Positions 34,035 through 41,404 of a stretch of DNA of 64,000 nucleotides are shown piece by piece. The notes under the pieces were generated by a model. It was given only the letters and a program-made list of their open reading frames with translations. It was not told the origin of the DNA and did not search any database. The DNA comes from Planctomycetota bacterium (GTDB taxonomy: Bacteria; Planctomycetota; UBA1135). Position numbers and translations under genes: made by a program. Every line of letters begins with the position of its first letter. Positions within the stretch are counted from its first letter, which is position 1. Where the stretch lies: NCBI GenBank assembly GCA_021776795.1, contig JAJFFC010000012.1:300724-364723 (forward strand), in the 5' to 3' direction.

Positions 34035-36701
34035 TTAGCGACCGAGAGCATCGAGACGGTCCTTCATTTCGTTGGCATCGACGATGGTCGCGCGGATCAT
34101 CAGGATGACGTCCTGGTTCTCCTCGGCTTCGCCTTCGGTCTTGAACAGCAAGCTCAACACCGGGATGTCGGAAAGGAAAGGAATCTCCGAGCGCTGGTCA
34201 ATGTTGAACAGCTTCTTCAGGCCACCGATGACGACCGTGCCACCGTCCGGAACCACCACCGTGGTGTTGGCGGAAGCAATCTGCAGTTCCGGCAACTGGA
34301 TGGTAATCGGCGTGGTGAGCGACGCCAGCGAGGAGGTGAAGGTGCTAATCGGACGCACCAGAGTGGCCACCGTCGGCCGCAGTTCCAAAGTGATGTACTT
34401 ACGGTTCTGAGCGATGGTTGGGCGCACGTCGAGGACGATGCCGTCAGAGATGACACCAACGATGGGGTCGGCGATGAAGCTGGCGAGTGCCACTTCGACG
34501 TCGAAGTCCTGTACGTAGGTGATCTGGTTGAGCATGGTCGCGTAGGCACGCTGGGTGTTCTGCGCGGACAGGCTGGTCGAAGTCAGTTCGGAGACCTGCT
34601 GGTTCTTCTCGAGGGCGCGCAGAATCAAGCTGTACTGCAAGTCATCGAGGAAGGAGAACTGCATGGTCAGACCGCCAGTCACGCCGAGGCGCGAACCATA
34701 GTCGCCCAAGATGTTCTCGGTGCGGGCACGGACATCGCCGTTACCGAACTGGTCGAAGTAAGCGCCTGCGGACGGGTTGGAATCAGCGCCAGCGGGCAAA
34801 CCAGGACCATCGTTGTCGAGGGCCAAGGAAGCGTTGTCGTCGAAGCCGGAAGTGACATCGTCCAAGGTGACGAGATCGAGGGCGGAACCGTTACCACCGT
34901 TACCGCGCCAGTCGACACCGATTTCCTGGAGGTAATCCTTGGTTACGGTGAGGAAGCGCGCTTCGATGTTGACCATCGAAGAGGTGTAGCGACGAAGCTC
35001 TTCGAGGAAGGCATCGATTTCCGAGTGCACTTCGGCGGTGTGGCGCACGAAGAGCTGACCGTTCTGCACTTCAATCGAAACCCCTTCGATCTCTTCCCAA
35101 GAAGCTGGGGCGATGGCCTGGGTCACGAGCAACTTGAGGTTGTCCGGATCCATGATGGGCACGGCCTCGCCAACGACGCCACCGAACTGGGGGCCGTCGT
35201 CGTCGTTGTAGTCGCCATCAGGGAGACGAATCTCCTGAATCTTTGGACCGGCAAAGTCCACCATCAATGCGGTGAGGTCACGCACATCGTGGGGGAGCAG
35301 TGTCAGGTTCGAGAAGGCCTTGTCTACCGAGGTGATGTACACCACGCCGTTGCGGAAGGTGTAGGTCACGCTAGGGCCGGCAGCCTCGGAGATGATGGCG
35401 AGGGCGTTGGCCACGCTCAGCTCGGTCTTCATGTCGAGGTTGAACTCGATGCCTTCATCGTCGACGGCCGCGACGGCGTCAGGGGTGACGACGAAGGGGA
35501 TCGAGGTGAAGGTGCGCAACTGATCGACCACGGTCTGCAGCGAAGTCTCGCCGTCAAAAATCAGGCTCGGAATACGCTGGGAACGGATGTCCTGTTGCAG
35601 AGCCAAAGTCTCTGGGTCGGCGGACATACTGGCATCGGTTTCGCGGAAACGCTTGCGCAACTTCGCAATCCGGGCCCAGTGCGCCGGATCCGGGTCGGTC
35701 ATGATTTCGTTGTTGAGGATGCGCGCTTCGGCGATGTCCTCATTCCACAGACGGAAGCGCTCCTCGCGGGCAACCACCCAATCGGCGTCGAGCTGGTTGT
35801 GGCGAGCCATAAGCGAATCGGAACGCAGCTGACGAGCGCGGGCATCGAGTGGGTCCTCGCGAATGATGTCATCGCAGAGGTCGACAGCGTCGTCGTAGTT
35901 TTTCGCGGTGAAGGCGTCCATGGCATCGGCGAGCATGGCGTCGAGGCGCAAGCGACGGCGCTCTTCTTCCATGCGCCGCTGATCTTGCAGGCGGGCGAAG
36001 GTCTCGGCAGCCTCGCTATCCCGTTGTGCGGCCATTTGCAGGTCACGGCTTTCCTTCGCGCTAGCCATCAGGCTGGAGGCGGTGGCCATTTCCGAAGACC
36101 AATCTTGACCGAGCTGCGATCCATTCATGACCGCAAGCGCGGTGCCGAATTTTCCAATCGCATTGTCAAAGTTGCCATCATTGAGTTCCTCACGACCAGC
36201 GGCGATGTGGGCATCGACGTCGGCGCGTTCGCGAGTGGCGCGGGCTTGCAGACGTGCGCGCACGTCATCGCTCGAGTCCATCAGGTCGACACTAGCCTTA
36301 CCTTGGGCAACTTGGACTTGCTCGAGCAGGCGACGCGCATCGGAAGAGGATGGGTCGAGTTGCAGAGCGGCAAGCAGGTCATCTTCTGCTTCGAGCAGAC
36401 GACCATCTGCATAAGCCATGCGTGCACGGCTGATGCGGTCATCCACCATGAGCTTGACCTTTTGTTCGCGCAGGTTCAGTTCACCCTGCATATCACCCAC
36501 GAGGCCACCGCTTTGGGCGCCACTTGGGGACGGTTCTTGGGAGCTTGTGTAGCCGAGGGCAGCGAGGTCACCGCTATCGGCGGTGTTATCGCTCCAGGAC
36601 ATGGGCTCATCAGGGGACTCCGACGAGGCACAAGCGGCAGCGAAGCCGAAGAGCAGCGCTGGCAGAGCCAGGCTGAGGGCCGAGGACAGGGTTCTGTTCA
36701 T
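34035..36701 (-). CDS. Secretin 1: lipid-anchored outer-membrane secretin with TPR-like N-terminus
   Basis: The product has 888 residues from ATG 36701. The signal ends FAAAC (Cys24), suggesting a lipoprotein. Residues ~60-340 are helical with TPR-like units (RISRARMAYADGRLLEAEDDLLAALQLDP; NDGNFDNAIGKFGTAL) and a coiled coil. STN/N-type domains follow (IPSLIFDGETSLQTVVDQL; VVYITSVDKAF). The secretin core (~600-880) has MVNIEARFLTVTKDYLQEIG, VPDGGTVVIGGLKK near residue 820 and SEIPFLSDIPVLSLLF, all diagnostic for GspD/PilQ-type channels. It is paralogous to secretin 2 (44297-46921). It is the last gene of the minus-strand run that contains exbB, exbD and TPR genes. No GspE/F/pilin genes are adjacent. 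Confidence 0.9.
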   Translation of the reverse strand: MNRTLSSALSLALPALLFGFAAACASSESPDEPMSWSDNTADSGDLAALGYTSSQEPSPSGAQSGGLVGDMQGELNLREQKVKLMVDDRISRARMAYADGRLLEAEDDLLAALQLDPSSSDARRLLEQVQVAQGKASVDLMDSSDDVRARLQARATRERADVDAHIAAGREELNDGNFDNAIGKFGTALAVMNGSQLGQDWSSEMATASSLMASAKESRDLQMAAQRDSEAAETFARLQDQRRMEEERRRLRLDAMLADAMDAFTAKNYDDAVDLCDDIIREDPLDARARQLRSDSLMARHNQLDADWVVAREERFRLWNEDIAEARILNNEIMTDPDPAHWARIAKLRKRFRETDASMSADPETLALQQDIRSQRIPSLIFDGETSLQTVVDQLRTFTSIPFVVTPDAVAAVDDEGIEFNLDMKTELSVANALAIISEAAGPSVTYTFRNGVVYITSVDKAFSNLTLLPHDVRDLTALMVDFAGPKIQEIRLPDGDYNDDDGPQFGGVVGEAVPIMDPDNLKLLVTQAIAPASWEEIEGVSIEVQNGQLFVRHTAEVHSEIDAFLEELRRYTSSMVNIEARFLTVTKDYLQEIGVDWRGNGGNGSALDLVTLDDVTSGFDDNASLALDNDGPGLPAGADSNPSAGAYFDQFGNGDVRARTENILGDYGSRLGVTGGLTMQFSFLDDLQYSLILRALEKNQQVSELTSTSLSAQNTQRAYATMLNQITYVQDFDVEVALASFIADPIVGVISDGIVLDVRPTIAQNRKYITLELRPTVATLVRPISTFTSSLASLTTPITIQLPELQIASANTTVVVPDGGTVVIGGLKKLFNIDQRSEIPFLSDIPVLSLLFKTEGEAEENQDVILMIRATIVDANEMKDRLDALGR

Positions 36702-36769
36702 GGGGAAGCTTGGGATCCGAGCTGAGGCAGTCGCCGGACCTGTACGGACCGACACCGCGGAGCCGCCGG

Positions 36770-38284
36770 TTAGCGACGGCAGACGTGAGAATGTAGCAGC
36801 GCCCCTAGGGGCACGCTACGCCCTTTTTCGAAGGCAAAATGGGCCGAGGCCATCTGTTCCAGAAGCTCCTCAAGGTGCTTCTGGGTGGTGGATGGGTTGA
36901 GGAGGACCATCCGGTGGCGCGCATGCCCCTCCAGACGGGTGTAAGAGGGCCAGAAGGCCCCTGCGGCCTCGACAGCCTGGTGTACCGCCTGCATGGCCCC
37001 GGGAGCAGGCTCCTGGCGCAGGTGGAAGGCTTGGACGTTGAGGTCGGGGAAGTGGCTCGGGGCAAACACGGGGTGTTCCGAGAGCATTTGATGGAGTTGA
37101 CGGGTCAGCGCCAAACGGCTGTCGAGGATCTGGCTAAGGCCCGTGCGGCCGAAGTGGCGCAGGAGCATCCAGACCTTGAGGGCGTCGAAGCGACGGCTGC
37201 CATCGAGGGCGCGGCGTCCCTGACTGACTGGCAGGGCTTCGCCGTGACTCGAGAAGCGGTCTAAATAGGGCGCCTCATAGTGGGCGGTGACCAAATCTTC
37301 TTCGCGGCGCACCAAAAGCAGGCCTGCGCTCTTGGGCGCATAAAGCCACTTATGGGGGTCAAGAGTGAGCGAATCTGCGCGGTGAACGGAACCGAGGCGG
37401 TGCTTCTCGGTGGGGTGGAGCAGAAGAGCACCGCCGTGGGCGCCATCGACATGGAGCCAGAGGCCATGTTCTTCGCAGAAATCGGCACAAGCTGCCACCG
37501 GGTCAAGGGCACCGCAGCTGGTGGTGCCGACGGTGGCGACGACCGCCATCGGGCGTAAGCCACTAGCGACGGCTTGGTGCATGAGTTCAGGCAGCAGGGC
37601 GGCGTCCATGCGCCGCTCCGGACCGGTGACGGGCACCGAAATCACTTGTTCGCTGCCGAGGCCGATGACGGCGCAGGCTTTGGCTAGGGAGTAGTGCGCG
37701 TCGGCCGAGGCGAAGACGCACAGGCGGTTCTCCTGAGCCAGTCCTTTGCGCGAAGCTGGGCGACTGGCGGCGTCGCGGGCGAGCAGTAGGGCAGTGAGAT
37801 TGGCGCCTGTGCCGCCGGTGGTGAATAAGCCGCCGCAACCTGGGTCATAGCCGGCTTCGGCGCCAAACAGTGCGACCAACTTCTTTTCTAGAAGAGTGGC
37901 GCCTGGAGCAAGCTCGTAGGCCAGCAGGTTTTGGTTCAGGGCTGAGGCCAGGAAATCGCCCAGGATGCCAGCCACGGCAACTCCGGAATCCATATGCCCG
38001 ACATAGCCAGGGTGGCCCACATGCACACTATTGGCAATCGCCCAATCGGCGCTGTCGTCGAATAGGTCGCCGAGGTCTTCGCCGTGCTGGGGGAAGAGAT
38101 CACCCTTCGGCGCTTCGGCTTGGGTGGGAAAGATGGCTTGGGAGCCCAGGCCGCTGAGGTAATCGGCAACGCGATCCGCTGCCTGGTGCAAGACTTCGCG
38201 CAGGGCTTGGTCTTGGCCTTTATGGGCAGACTCCCCCGCGCCGGGCGCGGGGGAGTCTGGGAGGACCGGGGGTAAGTCGGCCAT
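36770..38284 (-). CDS. Group II PLP-dependent amino-acid decarboxylase
   Basis: The product has 504 residues. Pyridoxal-phosphate motifs of the Pyridoxal_deC family are seen: FTTGGTGANLTALLLAR (phosphate loop), a His in SADAHYSLAKA stacking on PLP, HVDGAHGGALLL (Asp to the pyridine N) and SLTLDPHKWLYAPKSAG (Schiff-base Lys). This family decarboxylates glutamate, 2,4-diaminobutyrate, tyrosine, DOPA or tryptophan; the substrate cannot be read here. It sits between exbD (20-nt gap) and secretin 1 (68-nt gap), so it is probably co-transcribed with the envelope genes, an odd partner. A perfect 15-bp hairpin (38227-38259) lies within its first 20 codons. Confidence 0.88.
   Translation of the reverse strand: MADLPPVLPDSPAPGAGESAHKGQDQALREVLHQAADRVADYLSGLGSQAIFPTQAEAPKGDLFPQHGEDLGDLFDDSADWAIANSVHVGHPGYVGHMDSGVAVAGILGDFLASALNQNLLAYELAPGATLLEKKLVALFGAEAGYDPGCGGLFTTGGTGANLTALLLARDAASRPASRKGLAQENRLCVFASADAHYSLAKACAVIGLGSEQVISVPVTGPERRMDAALLPELMHQAVASGLRPMAVVATVGTTSCGALDPVAACADFCEEHGLWLHVDGAHGGALLLHPTEKHRLGSVHRADSLTLDPHKWLYAPKSAGLLLVRREEDLVTAHYEAPYLDRFSSHGEALPVSQGRRALDGSRRFDALKVWMLLRHFGRTGLSQILDSRLALTRQLHQMLSEHPVFAPSHFPDLNVQAFHLRQEPAPGAMQAVHQAVEAAGAFWPSYTRLEGHARHRMVLLNPSTTQKHLEELLEQMASAHFAFEKGRSVPLGALLHSHVCRR
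38227..38259. other. Perfect 15-bp hairpin in the first codons of the decarboxylase gene
   Basis: 38227-38241 (CAGACTCCCCCGCGC) pairs with 38245-38259 without mismatch around a 3-nt loop. It begins 25 nt downstream of the ATG at 38284 on the minus strand and encodes part of the Pro/Gly/Ala-rich N-terminus. There is no T-tract, so it is not a standard terminator. It should strongly block or regulate early elongation or act as an RNA-processing site. Confidence 0.75.
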
Positions 38285-38304
38285 GGGCGAGTCTCTCGGG
38301 TGGA

Positions 38305-38814
38305 TTACTCGTTTTCCATGGTGCCGGCGAAGGACACCTTTTCGAACTTCTCCCGGACCACGACGTCGAGAAGAATAATCACGTCGCCGTAATTGATGCC
38401 CTTGCGTGCATCCAGCGAGACCGGAGTTTCTTCCTTATCGTAAGTACTCAGGAAGGTCGGCAGGCCGGGGATGGGATCGTAAACATCGTCGATGTCGTAC
38501 GGGTCGTAGTACCAACGTTGGGTACCAATCTCGACGCGAATGCGGCGACCTTGGTAAATCTTGAGGCCTTTTAGAGATTTGTCAGGAATCAGTTCACCTG
38601 GTTCGGCGACGTTCATCAAGATGTCGATTTTCTCCACCTCTTCCGCCTGCGAGGTTGAAGTACCGCGGTCCTTAGGCAGGGCTGCATCGAGGCGGCCTTC
38701 TAGAACCTTAAACTTCAAGGTCACAATGAAGAAGATGAGGAGGAGGAAGGTGACGTCAATCATCGGCGTCATGTCCGGCTTCACCTCTTCGAATTTCTTT
38801 TTCTTTCGGGCCAT
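38305..38814 (-). CDS. exbD: ExbD/TolR-family protein (copy b)
   Basis: The product has 169 residues: a short basic cytoplasmic tail, one membrane helix with the proton-carrying Asp in DMTPMIDVTFLLLIFFIV, then a periplasmic domain with a long acidic/aromatic insertion (TQRWYYDPYDIDDVYDPIPG) before the normal closing 'gdvi.llDvvreg.ekvsFa' strand. ExbD/TolR works with ExbB/TolQ to turn proton flow into mechanical work on an outer-membrane partner. It starts 2 nt after exbD copy a, in an exbB-exbD-exbD unit. It is longer than the usual ~140 residues. Confidence 0.9.
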   Translation of the reverse strand: MARKKKKFEEVKPDMTPMIDVTFLLLIFFIVTLKFKVLEGRLDAALPKDRGTSTSQAEEVEKIDILMNVAEPGELIPDKSLKGLKIYQGRRIRVEIGTQRWYYDPYDIDDVYDPIPGLPTFLSTYDKEETPVSLDARKGINYGDVIILLDVVVREKFEKVSFAGTMENE

Positions 38815-38816
38815 GG

Positions 38817-39440
38817 TTACTTGTCCTCGTCTTTACGGGCGGCAACCACTTCAGGGTCTTCCGAAGCGGCAAGTTGAACCTTCCAAATCATGATGCCTTC
38901 ACGCGTGCAGACTTCCATGATCTTCTGAATGAATTTGAAAGGGGTGTTGCGGTCGGCGCGAATGAGTACCGGGTCATCCGGGAGCTCGACCCCGAGGGTT
39001 TCGTCAAAGTCATAGTTGTAGTAAGGCAACCATTCGTCTTTCATGACCTGATCTAGCTGCCAGTAGTAATCTGGCCTAGTTTTGCGAATGGGATCCATGC
39101 GCCCCTGAGTATCAATGTTGGGGTACATCAGAATGCGGCCCTTCCAAACGATGTCCGACCATTCGATGTTAGGGTCAATCCCAATGCCCATTGCCTCGTA
39201 TTGGGAAATGACACTATCCGGCACCCCGCCCGCGGGGAACCAACGTACGTTCAAGATTTGACGGTTCTCAGGTGGGTCGTCCTGACCCGCCTCCATGGCA
39301 ATCGGCAGTTTGAGCTCCTCGAGATCCTTCTTCGTCATGTCATTGACAATGATGAAGAAAATGATCAAGAGGAAAGTCATGTCGATCATGGGCGTCATGT
39401 CGACGTCTATTTCGGTTTCGGCTTTTCTTCTTCTAGACAT
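38817..39440 (-). CDS. exbD: ExbD/TolR-family protein (copy a)
   Basis: The product has 207 residues. The N-terminal helix carries VDMTPMIDMTFLLIIFFII with the essential Asp. The periplasmic part is about 60 residues longer than in TolR, with a Trp/Tyr/Asp-rich insertion (IEWSDIVWKGRILMYPNID; RPDYYWQLDQVMKDEWLPYY) before the conserved end 'vlIraDrntpfkfiqkimevct.egi.iwkvqla'. Both ExbD copies carry such acidic/aromatic insertions, which suggests adaptation to a shared special partner. The 78-nt gap to exbB and 2-nt gap to copy b indicate one operon. Confidence 0.9.
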   Translation of the reverse strand: MSRRRKAETEIDVDMTPMIDMTFLLIIFFIIVNDMTKKDLEELKLPIAMEAGQDDPPENRQILNVRWFPAGGVPDSVISQYEAMGIGIDPNIEWSDIVWKGRILMYPNIDTQGRMDPIRKTRPDYYWQLDQVMKDEWLPYYNYDFDETLGVELPDDPVLIRADRNTPFKFIQKIMEVCTREGIMIWKVQLAASEDPEVVAARKDEDK

Positions 39441-39518
39441 GGTTAGCCCTCGTTAAAGCTAGGCGCAGGGAGGCGGGGTGGTCACGAACAATCCGGATAA
39501 ATCCGGAACTCAGGCTGC

Positions 39519-40229
39519 TTAGGCGCTACGGAAACGCTCGAACAGGTCCTCGACCAGAGCGCCAATTTCGAGGCTCACCATGGTCACGCGGTTGCGGAAG
39601 TAAGCGTAGAAGGCGGTGGTTGGGATGGCCACAGTCAGACCGAGTACGGTCGTCATGAGCGCTAGGGAGATGTCACCCGCGAAGTCAGCTGGGTTGACAC
39701 CACCGGCGCCAGCGCTCGAAATCGTGGCGAATGCACCAACCATTCCAGTCACCGTACCGAACAGGCCCATCATGGGGCCGATACCGGCAATCAGTGAGAG
39801 CCAGCCAATCTTCTGCTGCAGCTTGATGCTCTCCTCGTCTTCCATTTCTTCGAGCGACTTCTCAATCGCAGCGAAGTCGTGGCCAAGCTTGCGGATGCCC
39901 GCGCTGACGACGTTGGTGAAGAAGCAAGGGTTGGCTTCGCAGGCTTCGAGGGCTTCCTGGTAGTTGCCTTCCTGGAACAGCTCTTCGACCTCGTCGATGA
40001 CTTCTGGCGGCGCAAGCTTTTCACGCTTGACGGTCATGAAGTGCTCAATCACGAGGGCCATGGCCACGACCGACATGATGATGATCAAAGCACCAATCGG
40101 ACCAGCAGACTTGATGGCATCGAGGAACCCTACGTCGCCTTCTGCGGCAGCCTCTTCTTGAGCGAAGAGGGCAGGGGAAGTGAGGAGCGTGCCAAGCATG
40201 GCGGGGAAAAGGTAACGGAGTCGGGACAT
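39519..40229 (-). CDS. exbB: MotA/TolQ/ExbB proton-channel protein
   Basis: The product has 236 residues. A cleavable signal (SPALFAQEEAAAEG) is followed by TM1 (IGALIIIMSVVAMALVIEHF), a cytoplasmic helical domain (EVEELFQEGNYQEALEACEANPC...), and the TM2-TM3 hairpin with IGWLSLIAGIGPMMGLFGTVTGMVGAF and TTVLGLTVAIPTTAFYAYF, the TolQ/ExbB signature. It should form the pentameric proton channel with the two ExbD proteins. An extended -10 sequence (TGC TAGAAT) lies upstream on the minus strand at 40284-40292, so the exbB-exbD-exbD part may have its own promoter in addition to reading from the TPR genes. Confidence 0.94.
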   Translation of the reverse strand: MSRLRYLFPAMLGTLLTSPALFAQEEAAAEGDVGFLDAIKSAGPIGALIIIMSVVAMALVIEHFMTVKREKLAPPEVIDEVEELFQEGNYQEALEACEANPCFFTNVVSAGIRKLGHDFAAIEKSLEEMEDEESIKLQQKIGWLSLIAGIGPMMGLFGTVTGMVGAFATISSAGAGGVNPADFAGDISLALMTTVLGLTVAIPTTAFYAYFRNRVTMVSLEIGALVEDLFERFRSA

Positions 40230-40283
40230 TGGTCGATCAGGGGCGCGCAGGGAGCGCGCAGCTTGGTTGTAAGGACGGGCAGG

Positions 40284-40292
40284 ATTCTAGCA
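40284..40292 (-). promoter_or_regulatory. Extended -10 promoter element upstream of exbB
   Basis: On the minus strand TGC-TAGAAT (40292-40284) matches the TGn-TATAAT extended -10 form. No -35 match is seen 17 bp upstream. The predicted start near 40277 gives a leader of about 48 nt to the exbB ATG at 40229. Confidence 0.45.
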
Positions 40293-40335
40293 GCAAATCC
40301 ACGCGAGGGTGGCTTGAGCTGCAAGGGCAGGTGGC

Positions 40336-41400
40336 TTAACGAAGTTTGGCCGCCCAGGTGGTTTCGGGGAAGTTGGCCTTGAGGCGTTCCCGGTAGGTCT
40401 TTGCTGGAACCGGCTGGTTGCCCAGAGATTCCGTGATTTCAGCCAGCTCATACAAGGCATGAGCCATCACTTCAGCTTTGGCGGGTTGCAGAGCAATCAC
40501 GCGGGCCAGCTGGAGCTGCGCGGTGCGCAGTTCGCCCTGCTCTTTGGCAGCTAGGGCAAGGCCAATCCGCGCCGCAGCGCGTACGTCGGCCTTGGTGTCA
40601 CGGGCTTCGGCGAGGCCTTCCCAATAGGAGGCGGCAGCCTTGACGCCATCTTTCTCTTCAATCGCTTGACCGAGGAGGAGTTGGGCATCGGCTTGAAAGC
40701 GGCCAATCCGTTGGCGCGTGCCACGGGCGATATCTTGGTCGCGCGAAGCTTCACCAAGCTTGACCACAAGGTCACGCAAACGGGCTTCGGCTACCTCAGC
40801 TTGGCCGCCAAGCAAGAAGCATTCGCTGCGTACGAGGGCAGCCTGGAACTCGACATGGCGCCCGAGATTCTTCTCGAAGGCGCGGTCGGCCAATTCTTGC
40901 ATCTTGGTCGTGGCACCTTGGACGTCATTGCTGGTAGCCATCGCGCGAGCATGTCCATAGGAAGCGCGTGGCAACCAGTAAGAGTCGGCATTGGCGCTGG
41001 TCCAGGCGGCGAAGGCGGTGGCGGCTTCGCCGGCCTTGGAGGCATCAATCGTGCTCCAGGTCAGTAGGACTTCGGCGTGGCGCAAGCCAGCGTAAGCCGC
41101 AAGCCATTCTGGTTCGACACTGCCTGCGGCGGCATCGAAGGCATTGGCGGCATTTTGGAAATCTAAAGCCTTGGCGAAGGCTTCGGCCGAGGACATTTCC
41201 GCGGGCATGCCACTGGGAACGATGCTCAAGATCTCGCGCGAAGCGCGCTTAACGCCATCGCCATCGCTATTGGTGATCGTGACCTCTTCCAAGGTCAGAG
41301 CCACTACGGCACCACTGGCGCGACCGCCGTCCTCAAGGTTGAGGCGGACCTGTTGCGCCGGCAACAGTAGGGGCAAAAGGAGCGTGCAGGAGAGGATCAT
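40336..41400 (-). CDS. Exported TPR-like helical protein
   Basis: The product has 354 residues from ATG 41400. It starts with a signal peptide (LLLPLLLPAQQ). Residues ~20-75 form a small beta domain (VRLNLEDGGRASGAVVALTLEEVTI). The rest consists of TPR-like helix pairs, for example AFAKALDFQNAANAFDAAAG, TRQRIGRFQADAQLLLGQAIEEKDGVKAAASYWEGLAEA and RTAQLQLARVIALQP. This suggests a periplasmic adaptor or scaffold; no enzymatic motif is seen. It lies 4 nt after the 935-residue TPR gene and 106 nt before exbB, so it belongs to the same secretin/ExbBD run. Confidence 0.75.
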   Translation of the reverse strand: MILSCTLLLPLLLPAQQVRLNLEDGGRASGAVVALTLEEVTITNSDGDGVKRASREILSIVPSGMPAEMSSAEAFAKALDFQNAANAFDAAAGSVEPEWLAAYAGLRHAEVLLTWSTIDASKAGEAATAFAAWTSANADSYWLPRASYGHARAMATSNDVQGATTKMQELADRAFEKNLGRHVEFQAALVRSECFLLGGQAEVAEARLRDLVVKLGEASRDQDIARGTRQRIGRFQADAQLLLGQAIEEKDGVKAAASYWEGLAEARDTKADVRAAARIGLALAAKEQGELRTAQLQLARVIALQPAKAEVMAHALYELAEITESLGNQPVPAKTYRERLKANFPETTWAAKLR

Positions 41401-41404
41401 CGGT

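Noticed and set aside
34011..36725. A 904-codon open frame on the plus strand
   Set aside because: It is exactly antisense to secretin 1, whose minus-strand product has clear secretin motifs and a signal sequence. The plus frame gives a His/Val/Gly-rich translation with no family resemblance; it is a by-product of high GC codon bias.
36702..36769. Possible promoter in the gap before secretin 1
   Set aside because: I found no -10/-35 pair; the gap may simply be intra-operonic.
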